Numbered from the stretch's first letter, positions 51,451 to 60,710 are shown. The stretch is 64,000 nucleotides of DNA from Streptosporangium roseum DSM 43021 (GCF_000024865.1 NC_013595.1:6262001-6326000); one strand, 5' to 3'. Translations and numbers: made by a program. Notes: a model not told the origin generated them from the letters alone.

Positions 51451-52170
51451 GTGAGCCAGCTGATCGAGCGCCACTCGCGCAAAGCCGCCCGGATCCTGGA
51501 CAGCGCACGGGCGCTGGTGCTCGACCACGGTGTACGCAAGGTCACCGTCAGCGAGATCGCCCAGGCCGCGGGGGTCGGCAAGGGCACCGTCTACCTGTAC
51601 TGGCCCGCCAAGGAGGACCTCATCCTCGGGTTGTTCGCTCGCGAACTCCTGACCTTCCTGGATGAGATCATCACCCGCATCACCGCCGACCCCGCCGCCG
51701 TGCTGCCGCACCGCCTGGCCCCGCTGCTGATCCGCGCCGGGCTGCGCCTGCCGCTGGCACGCCGCGTGCAAAGCGGCGACGCCGACCTGCTGCGGCTGCT
51801 CACCCAGCAGACCGGCGACCGCGAACTGTTCGCCCGCGTCACACCCAGCGCCCTGTGCGAGACGGGCCTGCCGATCCATCACCGCCATGGCCTGATACGC
51901 CACGACCGTCCCCTGCCCGACCAGGCCTACGCCCTCCACGCCGTGCTCACCGGGTTCAGCGCCGCCCTGTCCGACCCGGCCACCGCCCCCCTCGGCGTCG
52001 ACGACCCCGAGCAGGTCCTCGCCGACACCGTGGCCCGGCTACTCGAACCCCCCGTCGCCCCCGGCGAGCCGGCCATCGCCGCAGCCGCCGAGGAGACCCT
52101 CGTCGTCCTGCGCCAGATCCAGGAGGCATTGCTCGGCCTCATCGAGCGCAGTCAGACCCTCCAGCAGTGA
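51451..52170 (+). CDS. TetR-family regulator of the monooxygenase
   Basis: 239-residue regulator. HTH at about 8-55 (RKAARILDSARALVLDHGVR, VSEIAQAAGVGKGTVYLYWP). The C-terminal helices are longer than average. GTG 51451 follows GAAGAGGCCGACTCAG. It lies 43 bp after the monooxygenase gene and is read in the same direction, so it is likely co-expressed and represses through the operator at 50119-50144. Confidence 0.9.
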   Translation: MSQLIERHSRKAARILDSARALVLDHGVRKVTVSEIAQAAGVGKGTVYLYWPAKEDLILGLFARELLTFLDEIITRITADPAAVLPHRLAPLLIRAGLRLPLARRVQSGDADLLRLLTQQTGDRELFARVTPSALCETGLPIHHRHGLIRHDRPLPDQAYALHAVLTGFSAALSDPATAPLGVDDPEQVLADTVARLLEPPVAPGEPAIAAAAEETLVVLRQIQEALLGLIERSQTLQQ

Positions 52171-52587
52171 GCGGATTCACGTCAGCGCGGCCGTACGGGA
52201 CAGGCATCCGTTTCCACTACTGCCCTGCGCCTGTCCGTGCCGACCCGACCGGACAGACCAGGCCCAGCAGGAGCCTTTGAGGCCATCGACCGCCACATGA
52301 CACTGCCCGGCCGGTCCCCGCACGAGCCGGCCGCCGGATGGGTGTGGCCCTGCGGCCAGGGGAGAGGCTGACCGACGCGCGGTGGGCGAGTGGGGCGCGC
52401 AGCGCGGTCGAGGCTCACCCGTTCTTCGGAGGGGTCCGCAGAGGACCCCCTCCGATCGCCGGGACCGTCCGGGCGGCGAGGCGGGGTCTCTCCGATATCG
52501 AAAAGCCCAAAATGGTGGCACTCCAGTGGAAATCCCACGATCATTGGGCCTTCACCCATGGAAACGGCGTAGACGGCGAGAATACCG
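52171..52587. other. Intergenic region with terminator-like hairpin
   Basis: 417 bp without a gene. A near-perfect 12-bp hairpin (52426-52455, TCGGAGGGGTCC with one bulge) could terminate the monooxygenase-TetR transcript, though it is 255 bp away from the TetR stop. The segment 52490-52587 is less GC-rich and should contain the methyltransferase promoter. Confidence 0.45.
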
Positions 52588-53409
52588 ATGGCGGCAGAGC
52601 AGGCGCCTCTGGGAGTGGACCCGCGCATCCCCAACGCGGCTCGGATGTACGACTACTTCCTTGACGGCAAGGACAACTTCCAGGCCGATCGAGATCTCGC
52701 CGAGCTGGTGCTGAGCGTGCTGCCCGAGACCCGGGACGGCACCAGGGAGAACCGCAAGCTGATCGGCCGGGTGGTGGAATACCTCGCCGGCCAGGGCATC
52801 AGGCAGTTCCTCGACCTCGGCTCCGGGCTGCCCGCGCAGCAGAACGTGCACGAGGTCGCCCTCCGGCTCGCGCCGGACGCCCGCGTGGTCTATGTGGACA
52901 GCGATCCGGTGGTGTGCGCGCACGGCCGCGCCCTGCTGGCCGAGGGCGACAGGGTGGCCATGGTGCGGGGAGACGCGAGAAGGCCGCAGGAGATTCTCGG
53001 TGATCCGGAGGTCCGGGAGCTCATCGACTTCGACGAGCCCGTCGCGGTCCTCATGATGTTCCTCCTGCGTCTCGTCCCCGACGAAGACGACCCGCAGAGG
53101 TTCGTCGCCGTCTATCGCGAGGCGATGGCACCCGGCAGTTACCTGGCGATCTCACACGTCGGCAGCGACGCCGCCCCCGAGCGCACGGCCCGGATCAGCG
53201 AGCTCTACCGGCAGAGCGACGCGGCCTTCTGCCCCAGGACGGGAGAGGAGATCGCCCGGTTCTTCGGCGACTTCGAGCTCATCCCTCCCGGCCTGGCCAA
53301 CGGGCGGAAAGCGGAGAACGTCTGGCCGTTCGCCGACCCCGACACGGTGCTGCCCGTCGACGAGGAAACGGCCCGCATGGCGTACGTGGGAATCGGCCGC
53401 AAGCCCTGA
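52588..53409 (+). CDS. SAM-dependent methyltransferase, DUF574/Methyltransf_19 type
   Basis: 273 residues. The family N-terminus PNAARMYDYFLDGKDNFQ at 15-32 is diagnostic. The SAM-binding loop is FLDLGSGLPAQQNVHEVA at 75-92 and the adenine-facing acidic strand RVVYVDSDPVV follows. The family is abundant in actinomycetes, its substrate is unknown. ATG 52588 has no strong ribosome site. The last codons are the first copy of a tandem 37-bp repeat. Confidence 0.9.
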   Translation: MAAEQAPLGVDPRIPNAARMYDYFLDGKDNFQADRDLAELVLSVLPETRDGTRENRKLIGRVVEYLAGQGIRQFLDLGSGLPAQQNVHEVALRLAPDARVVYVDSDPVVCAHGRALLAEGDRVAMVRGDARRPQEILGDPEVRELIDFDEPVAVLMMFLLRLVPDEDDPQRFVAVYREAMAPGSYLAISHVGSDAAPERTARISELYRQSDAAFCPRTGEEIARFFGDFELIPPGLANGRKAENVWPFADPDTVLPVDEETARMAYVGIGRKP

Positions 53410-53535
53410 CGGTCCCGCCCCAGTGGGAATCGGCCGCAAGCCCTGACGGTCCCGCCCCAGTGGGAATCGGCCGCAAGCCCTGACGGTCCCGCCCCAGTGG
53501 GAATCGGCCGCAAGCCCCTGACGATCCCGTCCCAT
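53387..53535. repeat. 37-bp tandem repeats (4 copies) overlapping the methyltransferase 3' end
   Basis: Copies begin at 53387, 53424, 53461 and 53498. The first three are near-identical; the fourth has small changes. The first copy encodes the C-terminal GIGRKP and stop codon. No spacer is present between units, so this is not a CRISPR array. Confidence 0.92.
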
Positions 53536-53661
53536 GTCGATCGAAGCTCCACCTCCCGCCGGGAAACGACCAGGCCGCCGCCTTCGCCCCGCCCATCCGC
53601 CCGGGAAGCCGCCTGACCTTCCCCTGCCTCCCGGCGGATCACTCCCTCGCCCCGAGAAGCG

Positions 53662-53859
53662 GACGCGACCCTCGTCATCCGTGAGAATGCCCCTGGCCGT
53701 CAACTCGTTGACTTCAGCGTGGCGCGGCACGATGACCGCGTCTCCCCGGACATAGCACTTGTCATGACCACCACCATGCACATCAAGCGTTTTCGGGAAC
53801 TCGAAGCCGTACTGCTTGGCCGGGCGCGCCATCCGGCCAAGCAGATCATTCCGTTTCAT
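53662..53859 (-). pseudogene. Orphan HicA-like toxin fragment
   Basis: The 66 residues MKRNDLLGRMARPAKQYGFE, VHGGGHDKCYVRG and AVIVPRHAEVNELTARGILT match the HicA mRNA-interferase family, including the catalytic His in GGGHDK. The frame then runs on without a stop for 170 more codons, antisense to the repeats and the methyltransferase, so the original end has been lost. No HicB antitoxin gene is adjacent in either direction. It could still make a HicA-like protein with an unrelated tail. A working gene with a late stop is the alternative. Confidence 0.55.
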
Positions 53860-54123
53860 TCAGCATGGTCAATGCGGTTGCCAGCAGTAGGGCAAGCGGG
53901 TTGCCTGCACATCCGGATGGATCCCATATGACCGGGTTACGCCATTCCCCGGCCGCGTCCGTGGCCGGTGACAGGTCGCCTGTCTTGCCCGCACTCAGCC
54001 GATCTCACCTGTCGCCTCCGAACGGGCACCCTGCTGGACGGATCATCCCGCCCTCACCTCAGGGATGGGCAAAACGTCCAACCTCGATTGCGTACGCCCG
54101 GCGGAGCGGCACGATGCGGAGAC
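53860..54123. other. Intergenic region with no gene
   Basis: 264 bp. On the minus strand a short frame (GEWRNPVIWDPSG, then NPLALLLATALTML) overlaps the HicA-like start; it has no recognised family. Confidence 0.3.
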
Positions 54124-54486
54124 GTGAACGACAACGACCTCCTTCTCAACCTCAACGACCGCAGGTTCGTCATGGTCAGCTCGACGGCCAGCGCGGTGGA
54201 TCCGGACGGGCCCACCGAGTTCACCTACCGGGAGTCCGACGGGATCATCTGGGGCGACTACACCGGCGACACGGTGGTCCACGGGCGTTTCGTCGGCACC
54301 CGGGACGGCGACCGCCTGGAGATCACCTACGTCCACCTGCTCAAGAACGGAGAGCGCGCCGGCGGGCAGGGGGGCAGCCGCATCGAGACCCTCCCCGACG
54401 GCCGGTTGCGCCTGGTCGAGGAGTTCCAGTTCGCCGGGGACGACACGCCGCACGTGAGCGTGTGCGCCGAGGTCACAGGAATCTGA
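54124..54486 (+). CDS. Small beta-barrel protein (often labelled n-acetylglutamate synthase)
   Basis: 120 residues. LNLNDRRFVMVSSTASAVDPDGPTEFTY, GDYTGDTVVHGRFVGT and ETLPDGRLRLVEEFQFAG match a family of short proteins that is frequently annotated as n-acetylglutamate synthase but lacks any acetyltransferase fold; a small lipocalin-like barrel is more probable. GTG 54124 has GGAG just upstream. It stands alone. The biochemical role is unknown. Confidence 0.72.
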   Translation: MNDNDLLLNLNDRRFVMVSSTASAVDPDGPTEFTYRESDGIIWGDYTGDTVVHGRFVGTRDGDRLEITYVHLLKNGERAGGQGGSRIETLPDGRLRLVEEFQFAGDDTPHVSVCAEVTGI

Positions 54487-54512
54487 GGGACCCACCCGTC
54501 GAGTCGGACGGC

Positions 54513-54640
54513 CCCGGGAAGAGCCTCCGCCATACCGGTACGGCTCCCGGGAAGAGCCTCCGCCATACCGGTACGGCTTCTAGAAAGGCCCTCAGCCCTA
54601 CCGGACGTCCCCGGGAAAAGGCAGCTCCGTACCGGAACGC
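54513..54640. repeat. 33-bp tandem repeats containing TACCGGTA palindrome
   Basis: Two perfect copies (54513-54545 and 54546-54578), each with CCATACCGGTACGG, and at least two degenerate copies up to about 54640. They lie between the convergent barrel-protein and Lrp genes and may fold in RNA. Confidence 0.75.
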
Positions 54641-54671
54641 CCCGGGAAGTCCGCCCGCCGTGGCGGGCGGT

Positions 54672-55400
54672 TCAGACGTCCTGCTGGAGCTGGGCGCGGC
54701 CCTCGGCCGCGCCCACGAAACGCATCATGCCCAGCGGGACCTCTGCCCCGGTGGACCCGGCGGACCCCGCAGGTCCGGCGGCCCCCGAGGGGCCCGCGGA
54801 TCTGGCAGGGCCGGTGGACTTGGCAGACCCGGCGGCGGGGTCGGCGGGCGGGCGGCGGGAGGACCGGGCGGGGCCGCGGTCGCTCGGCAGGACGTAGGGG
54901 CGCCTGAGCACTTCGTCCAGGATGAAGACGGTCTCGGTGGCCTTGACCGCCGGGATGTTGGCCAGCCGGTCGGTCACCATCGCGTGCACGGCCGCGACGT
55001 CGGTCACCCGGACCTGGATCATCGCGTCGTGCTGGCCGGTGGTGATCGCGCAGTACTCCACCTCGGGCATCTGCGCGAGCTGGGCGCGGAACTGGCGCCA
55101 CATCTGCTGCCGGACGGTCACGAAGATCAACGCGGTGATGCCGAGACCTGCGCGGACATGATCGATCTCCGCCGTGAACCGCTTGATCGCGCCGTCGGCG
55201 CGCAGCGCCTCGAACCGCGTGTAGGCGTTCGCCCGCGAGATGCCGACCCGTTCGGCGAGGGCCGCCACCGAGATCCTGCCGTTCTCGCGCAGCACCTCAA
55301 GGATCTTCAGGTGGGTCGCGTCAAGCTCCAGGCCGATGCCGATCCGTCCAGGTTGGCCGCCCTCCTGGCCCGAGTTCCTTGACATTTCGGTCATCCCCAT
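54672..55400 (-). CDS. Lrp/AsnC-family regulator with low-complexity tail
   Basis: 242 residues, longer than the usual 150-170. HTH at about 27-75 (DATHLKILEVLRENGRISVA, RVGISRANAYTRFEAL). The RAM ligand-binding part follows (YCAITTGQHDAMIQVRV). From about residue 175 the tail is Ser/Ala/Gly/Pro-rich with repeated SAGP-like units. It is divergent from the oligopeptide transporter operon, so the two probably share control by amino acids. ATG 55400 or the internal ATGs at 55394 and 55385 may be the start. Confidence 0.88.
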   Translation of the reverse strand: MGMTEMSRNSGQEGGQPGRIGIGLELDATHLKILEVLRENGRISVAALAERVGISRANAYTRFEALRADGAIKRFTAEIDHVRAGLGITALIFVTVRQQMWRQFRAQLAQMPEVEYCAITTGQHDAMIQVRVTDVAAVHAMVTDRLANIPAVKATETVFILDEVLRRPYVLPSDRGPARSSRRPPADPAAGSAKSTGPARSAGPSGAAGPAGSAGSTGAEVPLGMMRFVGAAEGRAQLQQDV

Positions 55401-55513
55401 ACCCCTTACGTCAGTTTCGTCTCAGCTTAGCCTCATGAACTGGACTTTCTGCCGGACAATCCTGGACGATCGGCGACCAAACGTCTACATGGCCCATTTT
55501 CGGAGGACACAGA

Positions 55514-57118
55514 ATGGCGATCCGTTCACGGCGCCCCGGCGCGAAGGCAGCTCTGCTGCCGGTGCTGCTCACCGGCGCCCTCGCCCTTGCCGCCTGCTCC
55601 AGCGGCGGTTCGTCCACGACGTCCCAGAACGGTGGCACCACCGCCGCCGCCAAGACGCTCGTGATCGACACCTCCTTCGACCTCAAGACGGCCGACCCGG
55701 GGCGTACCTACGAGCCGACCGGCCTGATCATCGGTAAGGCCGCCTACGAGACCCTGCTCACGTTCGAGGGCTCCGACGTCACCAAGCCGGTGCCGGCCCT
55801 CGCCGAGTCGTTCGAGCTGTCGGCCGACGGCAAGGTGCTCACCCTCAAGCTCCGCCAGGACGCCACGTTCGCCGACGGCTCCCCCGTCACCGCAGACGAC
55901 GTCGTCTTCTCGCTGAACCGCGTGCGCGACATGAAGGGCACGCCGTCGTTCCTGCTCGACGGCGTGGAGGTGGCCAAGTCCGGCGCGGAGACGATCACTC
56001 TGACGTCGAAGAACGCCAACCCGGCGCTGCCGTACATCCTGCCCAACCCCGCGCTGGGCATCCTCAACTCCAAGCTCGCCAAGGAGCACGGCGCCACCGC
56101 CGACACCGGCGACAAGGCCGAGCAGTACCTCAACTCCGCCTCGGCGGGCTCGGGTCCGTACACGATCGAGTCGTTCAACGTCAGCAGCCAGGTCGTGCTC
56201 AAGGCCAACGCCAAGTACTGGGGCGCGACCAAGCCGGTCTACGACAAGGTCGTGCTCCGCAACGTCGAGGCCGCGACGCAGAAGCTCAACATCTCGCGTG
56301 GCGACAGCCAGGTCGCGCTGAACCTCTCCGGTGACCAGGTCACCGGGATCACCGGCGACCTGCAGATCAAGAAGACGCCCGCGGCCAACGTGATCTTCCT
56401 GCTGGCCAACCAGAACCCCTCGGTCAGCAAGGTCACCTCCAACCCCAAGTTCGCCGAGGCCGTGCGGAAGGGCGTCGACTACGCGGGCCTGCTGGAGCTG
56501 GCCGGCGAGGGCTCGGTCCAGGCTCCCGGAATCATCCCCTCGATGCTCCTGGGCTCGCTCCCGCCGGACCAGGCGGCCAAGCGCGACGTCGAGGGCGCCA
56601 AGGCGGCCCTCAAGGAGAGCGGCGTGGCCAACCCGACGGTCAAGCTGGAGTACCCCAGCGAGCTGACCGTCAACGGCCTCTCCTTCCAGCCCCTCGCCGA
56701 GCGGATCCAGGCCAACCTCAAGGAGGTCGGCATCACCGTGGAGCTCGCTCCCGCGCCGATCACCACGGCCCTGGACAACTACCGCAACGGCAAGGAGGAG
56801 CTGGGCCTGTGGTACTGGGGCCCCGACTACCCGGACCCCAGTGACTACCTGGCGTTCCTGCCGGGCAAGCTCGTGGGCCTGCGGGCCGGGTGGAAGGCCG
56901 GCGCCGACAAGGAGCTGGAGGCGGCCGGCGCGAAGGCGGCCACCACGATCGGCGACGAGGCCAGGAAGCAGGCCTACGTCGACGTCCAGACCAAGCTCAA
57001 CGCCGCCGGCACGTTCATCCCGCTCATCCAGCCCAGCCAGAACATCGTGACGGCCAAGTCCGTCACCGGCCTGGAGTTCCACCCGGTGTGGACCGTCGAT
57101 GTCGCCGACCTCAAGTAG
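55514..57118 (+). CDS. Oligopeptide/dipeptide ABC transporter solute-binding lipoprotein (family 5)
   Basis: 534 residues. The signal peptide ends LALAAC with the lipid-attached C28. The mature protein follows family 5 (LKLRQDATFADGSPVTADDV at about 114-133 and ADDVVFSLNRV). It binds a peptide outside the membrane and hands it to the permeases. GGAGG lies eight bases before ATG 55514. It opens a six-gene operon with the M24-type protein at the end. Peptide, nickel or other ligands remain possible; the downstream protein suggests a peptide. Confidence 0.92.
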   Translation: MAIRSRRPGAKAALLPVLLTGALALAACSSGGSSTTSQNGGTTAAAKTLVIDTSFDLKTADPGRTYEPTGLIIGKAAYETLLTFEGSDVTKPVPALAESFELSADGKVLTLKLRQDATFADGSPVTADDVVFSLNRVRDMKGTPSFLLDGVEVAKSGAETITLTSKNANPALPYILPNPALGILNSKLAKEHGATADTGDKAEQYLNSASAGSGPYTIESFNVSSQVVLKANAKYWGATKPVYDKVVLRNVEAATQKLNISRGDSQVALNLSGDQVTGITGDLQIKKTPAANVIFLLANQNPSVSKVTSNPKFAEAVRKGVDYAGLLELAGEGSVQAPGIIPSMLLGSLPPDQAAKRDVEGAKAALKESGVANPTVKLEYPSELTVNGLSFQPLAERIQANLKEVGITVELAPAPITTALDNYRNGKEELGLWYWGPDYPDPSDYLAFLPGKLVGLRAGWKAGADKELEAAGAKAATTIGDEARKQAYVDVQTKLNAAGTFIPLIQPSQNIVTAKSVTGLEFHPVWTVDVADLK

Positions 57119-58193
57119 CGAGGACCTGAAGGGGGATACGGCCCGGCGCAAGCCGGGCCGTTCCGGCAGCCGGAGCCCGCTGATCCGCTTCCTGGCCCGC
57201 AGGGTGCTCACGGCGCTGCTGCTGGCCGTGGGCATCACCCTGGTCACCTTCGTCCTCACCAACCTGGTCCCCGGCGACCCCGTCTCGGCCAACCTCGGCC
57301 AGCGGGCCCTCGGCGACCCGGCGATCGTCGCGCAGTGGCGGGCCGAGCACGGCCTGGACAAGCCGCTCCCCCAGCAGTACCTGATGCACCTTCAGGGAGT
57401 GGTCCAGGGCGACCTCGGGACGAGCCAGCAGAGCCACCGCCCGGTCATGGACGACCTGGCCGAGTCCGTGCCCGCCACGCTCGAACTGGCCGGCGCCGCG
57501 ATCCTGATCTCCCTCGTGGCGGGGGTGGCGTTCGGCGTGGTCGCGGCGCTCCGCCGGGACCGGCTCTCCGACCACCTGCTCCGGGTCCTCAGCCTGGTCG
57601 GCATCTCCGTGCCGACGTTCTGGCTGGCGCTGATGGCGTTCTACGTCTTCTTCTACCGGTTGCAGGTCACCCCGGGCAGCGGCCGCATCGACCCGACCAT
57701 GAGCCCGCCCCCGCAGGTCACCGGGCTGTACACGATCGACTCCGCCCTGGCGGGACAGTGGGACGTGTTCGCCTCCGCGGTCGGCCACCTCATCACCCCC
57801 GCGCTGGTGCTGGCCCTCTACACGATCGGCCTGCTCACCCGGTTCACCCGGTCGGCGGTGCTGGAGGTGCTGGGCCAGGACTACGTGCGCGCCGCACGGG
57901 CCAAGGGCCTGCCCGGCCGGGTGATCCTGTTCCGCTACGTGCTCCGCTCGGCACTGGTGCCGATCATCACGGTCGCGGGCCTGGCCTTCGGCAGCCTGCT
58001 GTCCGGCACCGTGCTCGTCGAGGCGATCTTCGCCTGGCCGGGCGTGGGACAGTACGCCTACAAGAGCGCGACCACCCTCGACCTGCCCGCCGTGATGGGC
58101 GTCGGCCTGGTGGTGGGCGGGGTCTACCTCGTCATCAACCTGATCGTCGACGTGCTGTACGGCGTCATCGACCCCAGAGTGAGACTCCAGTGA
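57099..58193 (+). CDS. Oligopeptide ABC transporter permease, DppB type
   Basis: 364 residues. RRVLTALLLAVGITLVTFVL is the first helix at about 34-53, with LVPGDPV following as in DppB/OppB. The EAA loop region has YVRAARAKGLPGRVILFRYV. Five or six helices are predicted. ATG 57099 overlaps the end of the binding-protein gene by 20 nt, giving translational coupling. Confidence 0.93.
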   Translation: MSPTSSSEDLKGDTARRKPGRSGSRSPLIRFLARRVLTALLLAVGITLVTFVLTNLVPGDPVSANLGQRALGDPAIVAQWRAEHGLDKPLPQQYLMHLQGVVQGDLGTSQQSHRPVMDDLAESVPATLELAGAAILISLVAGVAFGVVAALRRDRLSDHLLRVLSLVGISVPTFWLALMAFYVFFYRLQVTPGSGRIDPTMSPPPQVTGLYTIDSALAGQWDVFASAVGHLITPALVLALYTIGLLTRFTRSAVLEVLGQDYVRAARAKGLPGRVILFRYVLRSALVPIITVAGLAFGSLLSGTVLVEAIFAWPGVGQYAYKSATTLDLPAVMGVGLVVGGVYLVINLIVDVLYGVIDPRVRLQ

Positions 58194-59029
58194 AACTCCC
58201 CCAAGCCTGGCGGCAGCCGCTGGCGATCGTCGGCGGGGTGATCGCGCTCGCCTGGATCGTGATCGCGCTGGCCGCCCCGCTGCTGGCGCCGCACGACCCG
58301 CTCGCCCAGGACCTGCCGCGGCTGGCCTCGCCCGGCCCCGGCCACTGGTTCGGCACCGACCAGCTCGGCCGGGACATCCTGAGCAGGGTGATGTACGGCG
58401 CGCGCCTGTCGATCCCGCTGACCCTGCTGCTGGTCGTGCTCTCGGTGCTGATCGGCGGCCTGCTGGGTGCCTGTGCCGGATATTTCGGCAAGTGGGTTGA
58501 TGAGACGATCATGCGGTTCGCCGACCTCGTCTTCGCCTTCCCCACCATCATCCTGGCCATGGTCGTCGCCGCCGCGCTCGGCGCGAGCCTCACCAACGCC
58601 GTGCTCGCCGTACTCGTCGTCGCCTGGCCCGCCTACGCCCGCGTGACCCGCGGGCTGGTGCTGGGCGTGCGCGAGCGCGAGTTCGTGGTGAGCGGACGGC
58701 TGCTCGGATTCTCCGCCTGGCGCTCGCTCCGGGTGGACGTGCTGCCGAACGTCACCGGCCCCATCCTGGTGCTCGCCACCCTCGACATCGGCACCGCGCT
58801 GCTGCTGCTGTCCGGCCTGTCGTTCCTCGGGCTCGGCGCGAAGCCGCCCTCCCCCGAATGGGGCGCGATGGTCGCCTCCGGCGTGGAGGTCTTCGACAGC
58901 TGGTGGGTGGCGACCTTCCCCGGCCTGGCCATCCTGACCGTCGTGCTGGCGTTCAACTTCCTGGGCGACACGCTGCGTGACGCCCTCGACCCGCGGACGG
59001 CCCGCGCCATCAAGGAGCGTGCGCTGTGA
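58190..59029 (+). CDS. Oligopeptide ABC transporter permease, DppC type
   Basis: 279 residues with six helices. HWFGTDQLGRDILSRVMYGAR is the family signature before the core domain. EFVVSGRLLGFSAWRSLRVD is the coupling loop. The start GTG 58190 overlaps the previous stop (GTGA) and its stop overlaps the ATPase start. Confidence 0.93.
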   Translation: MKLPQAWRQPLAIVGGVIALAWIVIALAAPLLAPHDPLAQDLPRLASPGPGHWFGTDQLGRDILSRVMYGARLSIPLTLLLVVLSVLIGGLLGACAGYFGKWVDETIMRFADLVFAFPTIILAMVVAAALGASLTNAVLAVLVVAWPAYARVTRGLVLGVREREFVVSGRLLGFSAWRSLRVDVLPNVTGPILVLATLDIGTALLLLSGLSFLGLGAKPPSPEWGAMVASGVEVFDSWWVATFPGLAILTVVLAFNFLGDTLRDALDPRTARAIKERAL

Positions 59030-59799
59030 GCCTCCTCGCCATCTCCGACCTGAAGGTCTCCATCGGCGGCAAGGAGATCCTGCGCGGCGTCGACCTCGAC
59101 CTCCGGGCCGGCCGCGTGCACGGCCTGGCCGGCGAGAGCGGCTCGGGCAAGACGATGACGGGCCTGGCCGTGCTCGGGCTGCTGCCGCACGGAGCCCGCA
59201 CCAGCGGCCGGATCGCCCTGGGAGAGCGCGACCTGCTGGCCATGCCGGCCAAGGAGCTCAACACGGTGCGCGGCGGCGAGATCGCCATGGTCTTCCAGGA
59301 CCCGGCGACCAGCCTGCACCCGATGCTCTCGGTCGGCCGCCAGCTCACCGAGCACATGCGCCACCACCTGGGCCTCGACAGGAAACAGGCGCGCGCCAGG
59401 GCCCTCGAACTGCTGGGCCAGGTGCGCATCCCCGGCCCCGAGGGTGCGATCGACCGCTACCCGCACCAGTTCTCCGGGGGCATGCGCCAGCGCATCGCGA
59501 TCGCGATCGCCCTGGCCTGCTCGCCGAAGGTGCTCATCGCCGACGAGCCCACGACGGCTCTCGACGTGACCGTCCAGGCCGGGGTGCTGAGGCTGCTGCG
59601 CGGCCTCTGCGACGACCTGGGCCTGGCCGTACTGCTCGTCACCCATGACCTCGGCGTGATGTCGGCGGTCGCCGACGAGGTGAGCGTGATGAAGGAGGGC
59701 CTGGTCGTGGAGACGGGCCCGCGCGGCCAGGTGCTGCGTGACCCGACCCACCCCTACACCCGCGCCCTGCTGGAGTCACTGCCCGGGGAGACCTCATGA
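59026..59799 (+). CDS. Oligopeptide ABC transporter ATPase, DppD type
   Basis: 257 residues. Walker A GESGSGKT at 36-43, signature FSGGMRQR, Walker B LIADEPTTALD and switch His in VTHDLG are all intact. It hydrolyses ATP on the cytoplasmic face to drive import. The start GTG 59026 overlaps the permease stop by 4 nt. It lacks the C-terminal oligo-HPY extension found in the next ATPase. Confidence 0.93.
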   Translation: MSLLAISDLKVSIGGKEILRGVDLDLRAGRVHGLAGESGSGKTMTGLAVLGLLPHGARTSGRIALGERDLLAMPAKELNTVRGGEIAMVFQDPATSLHPMLSVGRQLTEHMRHHLGLDRKQARARALELLGQVRIPGPEGAIDRYPHQFSGGMRQRIAIAIALACSPKVLIADEPTTALDVTVQAGVLRLLRGLCDDLGLAVLLVTHDLGVMSAVADEVSVMKEGLVVETGPRGQVLRDPTHPYTRALLESLPGETS

Positions 59800-60710
59800 C
59801 ACTGCTGACCGTGGACGACCTCGTCGTCGAGCACCGCACCCCCGGCCGCCCCCTGGTGCGCGCCGTGGCCGGAGCCAGCCTGACCGTCGCGGCGGGCGAG
59901 GTCGTCGGGCTCGTCGGCGAGTCCGGATGCGGCAAGTCGACGCTGGCCCGCGCGGTGTGCGGGCTCAACCCGGCCGCCTCCGGGAAGATCACCTTCGACG
60001 GGCACCCGGTGACCCCGCTCGGCCTGCGCCGCAGGAACCGCGCACTGGCCGGGATCCAGATGGTCTTCCAGGATCCCTACGCCTCGCTGAACCCCCGGCG
60101 CAGGGTCGGCGCGCAGATCGCCGACGGGCTGCGCACGGCGGGCGACACCGTGACCTCCCCCGCCGACCTGCTGGAGCGGGTCGGGCTGCCCCGCGACTTC
60201 GCCGGCCGCCACCCGCACGAGTTCTCCGGCGGCCAGCGGCAGCGGATCGCGATCGCCAGGGCGCTCGCCGCCCGGCCGACCATGCTGATCGGCGACGAGC
60301 CCATCTCCGCGCTCGACGCCTCGGCCCAGGCTCAGGTGGCCAGGCTGATGCGGGACCTCGCGGTCGAGTCGGGCGCCGGCCTGCTGTTCATCAGCCACGA
60401 CCTGTCGGTGGTACGGCTGATCGCCGACCGGATCGCGGTGATGTACCTGGGGAAGATCGTGGAGGTGGGCCGGACCGCCGAGGTGTGGGCCGATCCCCGC
60501 CATCCGTACACCCGGGCGCTGCTGGGCGCGATCCCCGCGCCCGACGGCGCCGGCGTGCTCCCGGCAGAGCTGTCAGGAGACGTGCCCGATCCGGCCGATC
60601 CGCCGCCCGGCTGCCGGTTCCACCCGCGCTGCCCGGTGGCGATGGACGTGTGCCGGGAGCGCGAACCCGCGTTCGGCCCGGTCGCGTGCTGGCTGCACGA
60701 ACCTGCATGA
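59796..60710 (+). CDS. Oligopeptide ABC transporter ATPase, DppF type
   Basis: 304 residues. Walker A GESGCGKS at 41-48, signature EFSGGQRQR, Walker B LIGDEPISALD and switch FISHDLS are intact. The C-terminal extension PPGCRFHPRCP is the peptide-transporter-specific Cys motif. ATGA overlap with DppD and with the M24-type gene places it in one coupled series. Confidence 0.93.
   Translation: MTLLTVDDLVVEHRTPGRPLVRAVAGASLTVAAGEVVGLVGESGCGKSTLARAVCGLNPAASGKITFDGHPVTPLGLRRRNRALAGIQMVFQDPYASLNPRRRVGAQIADGLRTAGDTVTSPADLLERVGLPRDFAGRHPHEFSGGQRQRIAIARALAARPTMLIGDEPISALDASAQAQVARLMRDLAVESGAGLLFISHDLSVVRLIADRIAVMYLGKIVEVGRTAEVWADPRHPYTRALLGAIPAPDGAGVLPAELSGDVPDPADPPPGCRFHPRCPVAMDVCREREPAFGPVACWLHEPA

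Noticed and set aside
53387..53535. Possible CRISPR array
   Set aside because: The 37-bp units are directly adjacent with no spacers, no leader and no cas gene.
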